Shown: in pieces, positions 33,818-42,825 of the stretch
How positions within the stretch are numbered: position 1 is the stretch's first letter
Layout: each line of letters starts with the position of its first letter
Assembly: GCA_963753135.1 (NCBI GenBank)
Contig: CAVWBA010000024.1
Location: forward strand, 62,001-126,000
Direction of reading: 5' to 3'
Source: Roseiarcus sp963753135
GTDB taxonomy: Bacteria > Pseudomonadota > Alphaproteobacteria > Rhizobiales > Beijerinckiaceae
Length of the DNA stretch: 64,000 bases
Notes under the pieces: generated by a model
What the model was told of the DNA's origin: nothing
The model's database searches: none
What the model saw: only the letters and a program-made list of their open reading frames with translations
Translations under genes and position numbers: made by a program

Positions 33818-34318
33818 TTACTCCGGCCAGAAGTCGGGATCGGTCGCCTGTTCCATCGTCCAGGGACACGCTTCGGGCAATTCATTGGGCGCGAGCCCGG
33901 TCTCTTTTTGCGCCTGCGCGAGCGCATCGAGCCAGATCTCTTCCCTCCAGTCGGGGTCGCGCATCACCGCCTTCAGGCTCGGCGTCCCCTTGATGGCGAG
34001 CGCGATGCGTTTGCGCTGGACGACAATTGTCGCGCGCCAGCTCGGACTTCGCTTTGTCGGCTGGCGGCTCCACTTCAGAAGATGAGCCAGCAGCACTCCC
34101 ATCCGACTTACGAATTCGCGCTTTTCGCCCTTGCCCACGTCTTCGATCTCGTCCGCCAGATGTTCAATGTCGAGCTCGGCGAACCGGCCGGCGCGCAAGA
34201 GCCGCGCCTGCTGCTCCGACCACAGGATCACGTCCTTGTCGTAGGATATCGTGGCGGATCGCGCGCCAGCCGCCTTCGGTCGCCGAACGGACGCCACGCC
34301 TGCTTTGCTGTCGCTCAT
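33818..34318 (-). CDS. DUF29 family protein
   Basis: A 166-residue cytoplasmic protein with the DUF29 pattern: YDKDVILWSEQQARLLRAGR, DIEHLADEIEDVGK, LLAHLLKWSRQPTKRS with W, and DPDWREEIWLDAL near the C-terminus. The family is common in cyanobacteria and Alphaproteobacteria and has no known function. The basic N-terminal 20 residues are variable. It may form an operon with the DsbA-like gene and is divergent from rplK across about 200 bases. Confidence 0.88.
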   Translation of the reverse strand: MSDSKAGVASVRRPKAAGARSATISYDKDVILWSEQQARLLRAGRFAELDIEHLADEIEDVGKGEKREFVSRMGVLLAHLLKWSRQPTKRSPSWRATIVVQRKRIALAIKGTPSLKAVMRDPDWREEIWLDALAQAQKETGLAPNELPEACPWTMEQATDPDFWPE

Positions 34319-34517
34319 CGTCAGATCCTCGTCGGATCGCCATATATCGCGCGCTTGCTCCCCCGCCGCAAACCTGCTACCAGCCCGGCCTTCCTGAAAC
34401 CCGTGGGAGAACGCCCGGTCGCCAGCCGGATCAAACGTTCATGACCACGAACTGCAAACCTGGCGTGAGCCTTCCGGGCGGAGCCCGAGGCTTGCGCCCC
34501 TGCATGGAGCAGACGAA

Positions 34518-34967
34518 ATGGCAAAGAAAATTACCGGCTACATCAAACTGCAAGTGCCGGCGGGGGCGGCCAATCCGTCGCCGCCGATCGGTCCCGCGCT
34601 TGGCCAGCGCGGCTTGAACATCATGGAATTCTGCAAGGCCTTCAATGCGCGCACCGCGCAATTGGAGAAGGGCGCGCCGATACCCGTGGTGATCACGGCC
34701 TACCAGGACCGCTCGTTCACCTTCGAGATGCGCCAGCCGCCGGTGACCTTCTTCTTGAAGAAGGCGGCGAACCTCAAGCTCGGCAAGAAGCCGGCCTCCG
34801 GCGCCAAGACGCCGGGCCGCGGTTTCGTCGGCAAGGTGACCAAGGAGCAGGTGCGCGAAATCGCCGAGAAGAAGATCGTCGACCTCAACTGCGACACGAT
34901 CGAAGCGGCGATGAAGATGATCGAAGGCTCGGCCCGCTCGATGGGCCTGCAAGTGGTGGAGGGCTGA
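34518..34967 (+). CDS. rplK: 50S ribosomal protein L11
   Basis: A 149-residue protein of the GTPase-associated centre. Landmarks are GYIKLQVPAGAANPSPPIGP, ALGQRGLNIMEFCKAFNART and PVTFFLKKAANLKLG. It is followed three bases later by rplA. The upstream gene is DUF29 on the other strand, so secE and nusG are not adjacent, unlike the common bacterial order. Confidence 0.97.
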   Translation: MAKKITGYIKLQVPAGAANPSPPIGPALGQRGLNIMEFCKAFNARTAQLEKGAPIPVVITAYQDRSFTFEMRQPPVTFFLKKAANLKLGKKPASGAKTPGRGFVGKVTKEQVREIAEKKIVDLNCDTIEAAMKMIEGSARSMGLQVVEG

Positions 34968-34970
34968 CCG

Positions 34971-35684
34971 ATGGCGCATCACGGCAAAAGAGTTCTGAAA
35001 GCGCGCGAGGTCGTCGAGCGGACGAAGCTCTACACGCTCGAGGACGCGGTCAAGATCGTCAAGACCAACGCCACGGCCAAATTTGACGAGACGGTCGAGC
35101 TGTCGATCAATCTCGGCGTCGATCCCAAGCACGCCGACCAGATGGTGCGCGGCGTCGTCAATCTGCCCAACGGCACGGGGCGCACATTGCGCGTCGCGGT
35201 GTTCGCCCGCGGGGCCAAGGCGGACGAAGCGCGCGCGGCGGGCGCCGATGTGGTCGGGGCCGAGGACCTCGTCGCCCAGGTCCAGGGCGGCGAGATCAAC
35301 TTCGACCGCTGCATCTCCACCCCTGACATGATGCCGCTGGTCGGGCGCCTCGGCAAGGTGCTGGGCCCGCGCGGGCTCATGCCAAATCCGAAGGTCGGCA
35401 CGGTGACCATGGATATTAAGACGGCGGTCGCGGCGTCAAAGGGCGGTTCGGTCGAGTTCCGGGCCGAAAAGGCCGGCATCGTGCAGGGCTCGGTCGGCAA
35501 GGCCTCGTTCGGCGACGACAAGCTTGCCGAGAATGTCCGCGCGTTCGTCGACGCGGTCAATCGCGCGAAGCCGTCGGGCGCCAAGGGACACTACCTTCTG
35601 CGCGCCTCCGTCTCGTCGACGATGGGCCCTGGCGTGAAGCTCGACCTCTCGACGCTGCAGACTGCCGGCGCGGCGGGGGAATAG
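34971..35684 (+). CDS. rplA: 50S ribosomal protein L1
   Basis: A 237-residue protein of the L1 stalk, also a translational repressor of its own operon in many bacteria. Landmarks are KTNATAKFDETVELSINLGV, MPLVGRLGKVLGPRGLMPNP, KVGTVT, and the C-terminal GPGVKLDLSTL. It is followed by a terminator rather than by rplJ-rplL. Confidence 0.97.
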   Translation: MAHHGKRVLKAREVVERTKLYTLEDAVKIVKTNATAKFDETVELSINLGVDPKHADQMVRGVVNLPNGTGRTLRVAVFARGAKADEARAAGADVVGAEDLVAQVQGGEINFDRCISTPDMMPLVGRLGKVLGPRGLMPNPKVGTVTMDIKTAVAASKGGSVEFRAEKAGIVQGSVGKASFGDDKLAENVRAFVDAVNRAKPSGAKGHYLLRASVSSTMGPGVKLDLSTLQTAGAAGE

Positions 35685-35706
35685 CTGTCGCGCGTCTTGC
35701 GAAATC

Positions 35707-35742
35707 AAAAGCGGGCTTTCGCGAGGCGGCCCGCTTCTTTGT
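35707..35742 (+). terminator. Intrinsic terminator after rplA
   Basis: An 8-bp stem (AAGCGGGC / GCCCGCTT, 12-base loop) is followed by CTTTGT. It lies 22 bases after the rplA stop and before a convergent gene, so it probably ends the rplKA transcript. Confidence 0.75.
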
Positions 35743-35775
35743 GTCCGCGTTCGGCGCGGACGCTCCGGAAGCGCC

Positions 35776-36858
35776 CTATTTTATCTCTTCGATCTGGTCG
35801 TGGCTCAGCACCCACACATGAGCCGGCAGAGGGATGAAATCGGCATCCGCGAGGCGTTGCGCATTCGTTTCGTCGGGCGCGATCGCCCATAGCAGAAAAC
35901 TGCGCAATGCAGCCGCGGTCTCGAGGCTCGGCTGCTTCTTCGACACGACTGCGTATTCGTAATTGATCAGCGGATAGGCGTTGGCGCCCGGCGCGTTGAC
36001 GAGCGTCAGACGCTCGTCAACCGGGGTGCGAGGCCAAAGCGCGGCGGCGGCGGCCTCGATCGACTGAGGCGTCGGCAGCAGGAATTCGCCGTCATAGCTC
36101 TTGAGCGCCGCCGTCCCGATCCCAGCCTTGGCGACATCGCCGTGAAAGCTGACGCCCACGTAGCCGATCGAATAGGGCGTGTCGTAAATCTTGGCGATCA
36201 TTCCGGCGTTGCCCTCGCCGGTTGAACCGTTCGGCGTGGCGGGCCAGGCGATCGTCACGCCGTAGCCCGGGCTGTACTCCCAGGATGGGGTGGTGAAGGT
36301 CAGATACTGGGTGAAAATGAACGTGTCGCCCGAGGCGTCGCTTCGCCGGATCGGAACGATCGCGTTATGGGGCAGTTTCACGCCGCCATTCATCGCGGCG
36401 ATCGCCGGGTCGTCCCACGACTAAATCTTGCCTGAGTAGATCCCCGCAAGCGTTCGGCCGTCGAGCTTCAGATTCTGCCCGTTGAGGCCCGGCACGTTGT
36501 AGTTGACCGTCTGGGCCGAGATCGCCATCGGCACGTTGATGATCAGCGGGTTATCCCTGACCTGAGCGTCTGACATATAGGCGTCGGACGCGCCAATCTG
36601 GGCCTTGCCCGAGATCGCCTGCTCGACGCCCGCGCCTGAGCCGGTGGCGGCGGTCGTGACGGTGACGCCGGGGTGGGTCTTGGGATATTCGGCCGCCCAG
36701 ATTCGGAAGACGGGATAAATCAGGGTCGATCCCGTTTCGGCCAGCGTGACTTGGGCCGCGGAAACGCGCGCAATCGGCGCTGCAGCAACCATGAAGAGGC
36801 CAAGCGCGACAAGCGCGCAGAAGCGAGCGATAGTCATAGGCCTCATCAGGCAAGCCAT
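35776..36858 (-). pseudogene. PstS-like phosphate-binding protein interrupted by an in-frame TAG
   Basis: A substrate-binding protein of the phosphate ABC type. The ATG at 36858 has TAGGAGGG eight bases upstream; a signal peptide ends near ARVSAAQ. The N-terminal part has ETGSTLIYPVFRIWAAEYPK and GSGAGVEQAISGKAQIGASD. Codon 146 (36423-36421) is TAG, within GIYSGKI-stop-SWDDPAIAAMNG. The same frame goes on through IVPIRRSDASGDTFIFTQYL to the end, 360 codons in all. Homologues have lysine, threonine or similar at that place, so a single substitution (AAG or CAG to TAG) explains it. No pstCAB genes follow; an MFS transporter is upstream. Confidence 0.85.
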
Positions 36859-36883
36859 GTGGCACTCCCTCCTAGCGGCCGAC

Positions 36884-38422
36884 TTAGCCAAGCGTGTTGG
36901 CTCGCATACCCGCTCGGCCGCCGTCAGTCGGGAAGCTCGTTTTGGTGTTCAGCGTGTCGAGGTTCACGCCGGTCGTTTCTATCCGGAAGAGCCAGGTGAT
37001 CGCGGCGCCGAGAATTGAAGTGACGATCAGGCCATAGAGCAAAGCCTGCGTGCCGATCGTGTCGAGCAGGATGGGGAACAGGAACGCCGTCAGGACGGCG
37101 CCGATCTTGGCGAAGGCCGCAGCGAAGCCTGCGCCCTTGCCGCGAATCGCGGTCGGAAAGACCTCGCCGGCGAGGAGATAGGTTTGCGAGTTCGGCCCGA
37201 GGTTGGTCATGAAGTTGAACAGCATGAAGCCGGCGAAGATCAAGAGCAGCCTTTCGCCATCGGAGAAGTTCGCCGAAAGCGACGCCAGGAACAGACCAAC
37301 GGCGCAGCCCAGGAAGCCGAATACCTGGAGCGAGATCCTGCCCACGATGTCCGCAAGCGCGATGGCGAAGATGATGCCGACGAGCAATAGGGACGTGGTC
37401 AGCGCCGCGCCCTTCGCGGCGATAATGTCCTTGAGGATCACGTCCGCGATGCTGCGGACATGGTCGGACGTGCCGCCGATCGCAGCGGCGAGGATGGTCG
37501 GGGTGAAGATGCCGATGCCATAGGTTCCCAGATCCTGCAGGAACCAGGGAACGGAGGCGAAGATCGTCGCGCGCCAATTCTCGCTGTTGAAGAGCGCGCC
37601 CCACCCATGATCCTGCGGCGCCTCCGTTTTGGCCTCCGGCGCAGCGAGCTTGATTTCCGCCGGATATTGCGGCTTGCGCACGAGGAGACGCTTCGCCTCA
37701 CGCTCCGCCTTTTCGATCTGCCCTCGGGTCGAAAGCCAGTTGGCGCTCTCGACGATGTAAAAGCGGCCGAGCGTGACCAGCACGGCCGGAATGAGCGCGC
37801 TTGCGTACATCCATCGCCAGGCGTTGAGCTGTGGCAAGACGGACAGGACGAAAAAGCCGACGGCGACGCCGGCCAACGCTCCCACCGCCTGAAAGGCGAA
37901 CGCGCCGAGCACCAACTTGCCGCGCGCCGAGCTCGGGATGTTTTCGGAAATGATCATATGCGCGGTCGGGTAGTCGCATCCGAGCGCAAGCCCCAGCCCG
38001 AACAGGAAGATCACGACCTCAATGTAGCTCGACGCGAAACAGAGCGCGGCGAGAAACGCGACAAAGATGATCATCTCGACGACGAACATCGGCTTGCGGC
38101 CGAAGCGGTCCGACAAGCCGCCGAGCGCGAGCGCGCCGACCAGAATGCCGAACAGGCTCGCCGCGCCGATAACGCCATGTTGATAGGCGGCGATGTCGAA
38201 CTCACGCTCGAACAGCGGAAGCGCGACGCCGGTCATGAAGACCACATAGCCTTCGAAGAATTTGCCGGCGGCGGCGAGCGCCCAGATCAGCCATTGCATG
38301 CCGGTCATGGGCGCGGACGGCAGCGTCGTTCCGTCCGCCCACATGGGCAATTCGTCGATATGGTCTTGAACCGACTTCCTGCGCGACAGGTTGTCGTCGG
38401 TCGGCATCGTGATGTTCGCCAT
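36884..38422 (-). CDS. MFS transporter next to the PstS-like gene
   Basis: A 512-residue 12-helix major-facilitator protein with a large central cytoplasmic loop (about residues 230-275). Landmarks are GGLSDRFGRKPMFVVEM between helices 2 and 3, CDYPTAHMIISENIPSSARG after helix 4, and LLAGEVFPTAIRGKGAG late in the protein. The GxDYP and ExxP...RG pattern is like that of the phosphate:H+ and sugar porter groups. The PstS-like gene 26 bases downstream on the same strand supports phosphate or a phosphorylated compound, but that is inference. The start has GGGAGAA upstream. Confidence 0.88.
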   Translation of the reverse strand: MANITMPTDDNLSRRKSVQDHIDELPMWADGTTLPSAPMTGMQWLIWALAAAGKFFEGYVVFMTGVALPLFEREFDIAAYQHGVIGAASLFGILVGALALGGLSDRFGRKPMFVVEMIIFVAFLAALCFASSYIEVVIFLFGLGLALGCDYPTAHMIISENIPSSARGKLVLGAFAFQAVGALAGVAVGFFVLSVLPQLNAWRWMYASALIPAVLVTLGRFYIVESANWLSTRGQIEKAEREAKRLLVRKPQYPAEIKLAAPEAKTEAPQDHGWGALFNSENWRATIFASVPWFLQDLGTYGIGIFTPTILAAAIGGTSDHVRSIADVILKDIIAAKGAALTTSLLLVGIIFAIALADIVGRISLQVFGFLGCAVGLFLASLSANFSDGERLLLIFAGFMLFNFMTNLGPNSQTYLLAGEVFPTAIRGKGAGFAAAFAKIGAVLTAFLFPILLDTIGTQALLYGLIVTSILGAAITWLFRIETTGVNLDTLNTKTSFPTDGGRAGMRANTLG

Positions 38423-38489
38423 GGGGCGCTTCTCCCTTGTGGCGGGGTAAAGTCAGCCACAACTTGTCGCGCCTGTTGGTGTCGGGTGT

Positions 38490-41072
38490 ATGACACCGGA
38501 TGATGGAAGTCCTGTGATAAACTCGGGGCCGTTGCCGATCGACGACGCGTTGCCGGCGTTGCGCTCCGCGCTTGGCCAGCGCACGAGCGCCGTGCTCGTC
38601 GCGCCGCCCGGCGCCGGCAAGACCACGCGCGCGCCGCTTGCGCTGCTTGACGAGCCGTGGGCGAAGGGCAAGCGCCTCATATTGCTCGAGCCGCGACGCC
38701 TCGCCGCCCGCGCCGCCGCCGCCCGCATGGCCGCGACGCTAGGCGAGAAGGTCGGCGAGACGATCGGCCTGCGCGTGCGGCTTCAGAGCCTTGTTTCGAA
38801 ACGCACGCGCATCGAGGTCGTGACCGAGGGCGTGTTCACCCGCATGATCCTCGACGATCCTGGACTCGACGGTGTGGCGGCCGTTCTGTTCGACGAATTC
38901 CACGAGCGCTCGCTCGACGCCGATCTCGGCCTCGCCTTCGCGCTCGACGCGCAGCAGGGTTTGCGCGACGACTTGAGGCTTCTCGTCATGTCGGCGACGC
39001 TCGATGGCGCGCGGGTGCGCGCGCTCCTCGGCCAGCCCCCTCAAGATCAAGCGCCGCTGGTTGAAAGCCAAGGCCGCGCCTTCCCGGTCGCGACTCGCTA
39101 TGTCGGGCGCAATCCGAACGTCCGCATCGAAGAGGAGGTGGCGCGGGTTACGCTTGACGCGCTCAATAGCGAAGGCGGCTCGATCCTGGTCTTCCTGCCG
39201 GGGCAGGGGGAGATCCGCCGCGTCGCCGAGATTTTGCAAGCGCGCGTCAGGCGCCCTGACGTCGACATCGCGCCGCTCTATGGCGTGCTGGACAGCCGCG
39301 CCCAGGATCTCGCCATCGCGGCCGCTCCCAAGGGCCGGCGCAAGATCGTGCTCGCCACTTCGATCGCCGAGACGTCGCTCACGATTCAAAGCGTGCGCGT
39401 CGTCATCGACAGCGGGCTCATGCGCGTGCCCGTCTATGAGCCGGATGTCGGGCTGACGCGCCTCGAAACAGTCCGCGTCAGCCGGGCCAACGCCGATCAG
39501 CGGCGCGGGCGCGCCGGGCGTACGGAGCCGGGCGTCTGCTATCGCCTGTGGGAGGAAGCCGCAAACGGCGGCCTTCAGCCTTACGCCGCGCCGGAGATTC
39601 TCGCCGCCGATCTCTCCGGTCTCGCGCTCGACTGCGCCCTCTGGGGCGCCGCCGATCCGGGAACGCTCGCCTTTCTCGATTCCCCACCGCGCGCCGCGCT
39701 CAAGGAAGCCCGCGCGCTTCTGGCCGCGATCGGCGCGATCGACGGCGAGGGACGCATTACTGACGAAGGACGCGCGATCGCGAGCCTTGCCCTGCCGCCG
39801 CGTCTCGCGCGCATGGTGGTCGACGCTGCGCGCGAAGGCGAAGCAAGGCCGGCGAGCGAAATCGCCGTCGTGCTGACCGAACGCGGGCTCGGCGGCGATG
39901 CGGTCGATCTTGCGACCCGGCTCGACGCCTTCCGCCGCGACCGCTCGCAACGGGCGGAGGACGCGCGGCGTTTGGCGCGAGGGCTCGCGGCAAGAGCGGA
40001 GGCGGCCCTCACCCCCAACCCCTCTCCCCAAGGGAGAGTGGAGAGCGCCCTTCTCCCCCAGGGAGAAGGTGGCCGGCGCAGCCGGCCGGATGAGGGGCGG
40101 CGCCCAACGTCTGTCGGTGCGCTGCTCGCCTCCGCATACCCAGACCGCATCGCCGTGAGTCGCGGCAAGCGCGGGGAATTCCTCATGGCCAACGGCCGCG
40201 CGGCGGCGCTGGAGCCTCATGACCCGCTCGCCGGCGAGCCATTCCTCGCCATCGGCGAAATCGCCGGTCGGGCGGCGTCCGCGCGCATCCTTTTGGCCGC
40301 TGCGTTCACGCTCGACGACATCGAGCGGATCGCAGGCGGCTCGATCGAGACCACGGATGAACTGACCTTCGACCGCGGCTCGGCATCTTTGCGCGCGCGC
40401 CGGCGCCGTCGGCTCGGCTCGCTCATCCTCGCCGAGCAGACGCTCGCCGTTCCGCAGGACGACACTGCGGCGCTCGCGTTGGCGCGGGGCGTCCTTTCGC
40501 TTGGACTCGCGCGCCTGCCGTGGACCAAAGCGCAGAAGCAACGTCGCGACCGGGTGATGTTTTTGGCCCAAGCCGAGGGTGAGGCCTGGCCGGACCTGTC
40601 GAACGATGCTCTAGCCGCCGATCCCGGCTGGCTTGCGCCGTTCCTCCTCGGCAAAACGAAGCTTGACGACATCGGCGCCGATGACCTGGCGAACGCCCTC
40701 GACGCGGCGCTGCCCTGGGATTTGGCGCGGCGCCTCGATGACGAGGCGCCGACCCATTTCCAGGCGCCGACCGGGACCGCGGCGCCGATCGACTACGAAG
40801 CCGAAGGCGGGCCGGCGATCGCGCTGCGCGTGCAGGAACTGTTCGGCCTCAGCGAACATCCGTCGCTCGCCGGAGGGCGCATTCCGCTCACCCTCCACTT
40901 GCTCTCGCCCGCCAATCGCCCGATCCAGATCACGCGCGACCTGCCGGGCTTTTGGCGCGGCTCCTGGGCCGCGGTGCGCTCCGACCTTCGCGGCCGCTAT
41001 CCCCGCCATTTCTGGCCCGAGGACCCCGCCGCCGCAGCGCCGACGGCGAGGGCGAAGCCGCGAGGGACGTGA
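38490..41072 (+). CDS. hrpB: ATP-dependent helicase HrpB
   Basis: An 860-residue DEAH-type helicase of the HrpB family. Walker A is in APPGAGKTTRAPLALL, motif II in FDEFHERSLDAD, motif III in MSATLDG, and motif VI in QRRGRAGRTEPGVCYRLW. The HrpB C-terminal domain has YPRHFWPEDP near the end. Residues about 505-537 are translated from a repeat element (LTPNPSPQGRVESALLPQGE and onward) that appears to have been absorbed in frame between two domains. Function is unsettled, perhaps in RNA processing. It is divergent from the MFS gene across 67 bases. Confidence 0.95.
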   Translation: MTPDDGSPVINSGPLPIDDALPALRSALGQRTSAVLVAPPGAGKTTRAPLALLDEPWAKGKRLILLEPRRLAARAAAARMAATLGEKVGETIGLRVRLQSLVSKRTRIEVVTEGVFTRMILDDPGLDGVAAVLFDEFHERSLDADLGLAFALDAQQGLRDDLRLLVMSATLDGARVRALLGQPPQDQAPLVESQGRAFPVATRYVGRNPNVRIEEEVARVTLDALNSEGGSILVFLPGQGEIRRVAEILQARVRRPDVDIAPLYGVLDSRAQDLAIAAAPKGRRKIVLATSIAETSLTIQSVRVVIDSGLMRVPVYEPDVGLTRLETVRVSRANADQRRGRAGRTEPGVCYRLWEEAANGGLQPYAAPEILAADLSGLALDCALWGAADPGTLAFLDSPPRAALKEARALLAAIGAIDGEGRITDEGRAIASLALPPRLARMVVDAAREGEARPASEIAVVLTERGLGGDAVDLATRLDAFRRDRSQRAEDARRLARGLAARAEAALTPNPSPQGRVESALLPQGEGGRRSRPDEGRRPTSVGALLASAYPDRIAVSRGKRGEFLMANGRAAALEPHDPLAGEPFLAIGEIAGRAASARILLAAAFTLDDIERIAGGSIETTDELTFDRGSASLRARRRRRLGSLILAEQTLAVPQDDTAALALARGVLSLGLARLPWTKAQKQRRDRVMFLAQAEGEAWPDLSNDALAADPGWLAPFLLGKTKLDDIGADDLANALDAALPWDLARRLDDEAPTHFQAPTGTAAPIDYEAEGGPAIALRVQELFGLSEHPSLAGGRIPLTLHLLSPANRPIQITRDLPGFWRGSWAAVRSDLRGRYPRHFWPEDPAAAAPTARAKPRGT
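40006..40098. repeat. Palindromic repeat absorbed in frame inside hrpB
   Basis: Within the hrpB frame lie CTCACCCCCAACCCCTCTCC, an inverse GGGAGAG, then TTCTCCC/GGGAGAA, then GGCCGGC/GCCGGCC and GATGAGGGGC. It is a composite of small hairpins and encodes a proline/glycine-rich peptide not expected in HrpB. A similar unit lies in the PodJ-like gene near 63281-63325. Confidence 0.75.
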
Positions 41073-41151
41073 GGGCCACGCCACGAGCTTCGCGAGCCGC
41101 TTTGGCACTCATTTGACGGCCTCGATCGCTCGGCCGTAGCGTCGCCCATCA

Positions 41152-42395
41152 ATGGCTCTCGACCTCTCCCCGTTCGATCGTGAACTCCTCGGCGGCGCGC
41201 ATGGGCCCTGCGCGGCCTTCGCCATGCGTCTTCTCGTGCGGTTCGCCGAAGCGGTCGATGCGCGCGCCTTCATCGACATCGAGGGGGCGCATGTCGACGG
41301 CTGTCTTTATCATGGGCGCGCGAGCCTCGACTTTGCCGAGCGCATGATCGACCTCGGCGGCAAGGTTCGCGTGCCGACAACCCTCAACGTCGGCTCGGTC
41401 GACCTGATCCATCCCGAGCTCTTTCGCGGAACGAAGGAGCATGCGGAGAACGGAGCCCGGCTCATGCGCGCGCATGTCGAACTGGGCTGCGCGCCAACCT
41501 TCACCTGCGCGCCTTACCAGACGCTATGGCGCCCCCGCTTCGGCGCACAGATCGCCTGGGGAGAATCGAACGCGATCGTCTTCGCCAATTCAGTGATCGG
41601 CGCGCGCACCAATCGCTATGGTGATTTCATCGACCTCTGCTGCGCGATGACTGGCCGCGCCCCTGCGTGCGGCCTGCACCTGACCGAAAATCGCGTTGCG
41701 CGCGCTTTGTCGAGATCGCTCTCGGTTCCGGACGATTGGGATATCGAGCGCCTCGCAGTCGCGGTTGGCCATATCGATCGGCCGCCGTTGCGGCGGCTTT
41801 ATCCCGGCGATTGTCGGCCTGCCAGCGGCTATGAGCGAGGACGATTTGAAGGCGCTGGGCGCAGCCGCCGCTTCGTCCGGCGCAGTGGCGCTCTTTCACG
41901 TCATGGGCGTCACACCCGAAGCGCCGGACCTTGAGTCGGCCTGCGGCGGCCTTGAGCCGCAGCTTCGCCTGCAATTGACCGCCGAAGATTTGCGCGAGGC
42001 GGCGCGCTCGCTCTCCAGCGTCGCCGATGGCGCCCCGCTCGGCGCGGTCTCGCTGGGCACGCCGCATTTTTCGATTGAGGAATTCGCTCGTCTCATGCGG
42101 CTCACTCGACGGCGCGCGCGCGCGCATTGAGATCTTTGTCAATTGCAGCCGCGTGACGCTGGAGGAACTCCGCAGGCGCGGTTGGGAAGAGCCGCTCCGC
42201 GCCGCCCGGGTCACGCTGGTCGCCGACACCTGCGTCTATGTCAGCGCGCTGATGCGACCGGACGTCGGAACGATCATGACCAATTCCGGCAAATGCGCCT
42301 ATTACGCGCCGGGCAATCTCGGGGTTGATGTCGCTTACGGGTCGCTCGCCGAATGCGTCGCCTCGGCTCGCGCCGGAAAGGTGGTGCGGCTATGA
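41152..42395 (+). CDS. Aconitase X large (catalytic) subunit (two one-base shifts)
   Basis: AcnX-type dehydratase subunit, about 413 residues when corrected. The first frame has GGAHGPCAAFAMRLLVRFAE, TTLNVGSVDLIHPELFRG and a cysteine/asparagine-rich centre (FTCAPYQTLW, WGESNAIVFANSVIGARTNR). An extra base near 41770-41800 shifts to FIPAIVGLPAAMSEDDLKAL, and another near 42101-42106 (extra A in CTCACTCG) to IEIFVNCSRVTLEEL and DTCVYVSALMRPD, ending with NSGKCAYYAPGNLG. The cysteines are those expected for an iron-sulfur centre. Bacterial AcnX members include cis-3-hydroxy-L-proline dehydratase; the substrate here is not proven. The small subunit gene overlaps by four bases. Confidence 0.86.
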
Positions 42396-42823
42396 GCGCG
42401 CGTGTGTTTGACGCCGTGACGCTTGTTCTCGGAGCCGCGTCCGGCCCTGCTCTGCGGCTAGACGAACCGCTCAGCTTCTGGGGCGGTCTCGATTCGGCGA
42501 CAGGAACGATCATCGATCGCCTGCACCCGCAGCGCGGCGCATGCGTGACGGGCCGCATCTTGATGATGCCGGGCGGGCGCGGCTCGAGCTCGGGCAGCGC
42601 CACGCTTGCCGAGGCGCTGCGGCTCGGCAATGGGCCAACGGCGATCCTGATGCTGGAGCGGGACGCGATCGTGGTCGTCGGCGCGATGGTCGCAGCCGAG
42701 CTTTACGGACTTGCGTGCCCCGTCGCGTTGGCTCATGCGCCAGATTGGGAGGCGTTGGCGGCCGCGGCCAGCCTCACACTGGAGGCCGGCCCGAACGGCG
42801 CCGCGATCAGCGCCGACCTTTGA
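42392..42823 (+). CDS. Aconitase X small (swivel) subunit
   Basis: A 143-residue swivel-domain protein (formerly DUF126). Landmarks are LRLDEPLSFWGGLDSATGTI, HPQRGACVTGRILMMPGGRG with SSSGSATLAEALRLG, and VVVGAMVAAELYGLACPV. It pairs with the catalytic subunit, whose stop overlaps its ATG. The SSSGS loop binds the substrate carboxylate in the family. It is followed three bases later by the end of the convergent helicase gene. Confidence 0.92.
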   Translation: MSARVFDAVTLVLGAASGPALRLDEPLSFWGGLDSATGTIIDRLHPQRGACVTGRILMMPGGRGSSSGSATLAEALRLGNGPTAILMLERDAIVVVGAMVAAELYGLACPVALAHAPDWEALAAAASLTLEAGPNGAAISADL

Positions 42824-42825
42824 TC

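Noticed and set aside
35776..36891. Selenocysteine or pyrrolysine decoding of the PstS-like TAG
   Set aside because: TAG is not a selenocysteine codon, and there is no methylamine-type context for pyrrolysine; a substitution or error is simpler.
38739..40571. 610-codon minus-strand frame within hrpB
   Set aside because: Antisense to HrpB, whose motifs are all present on the plus strand; the translation is low-complexity and charged.
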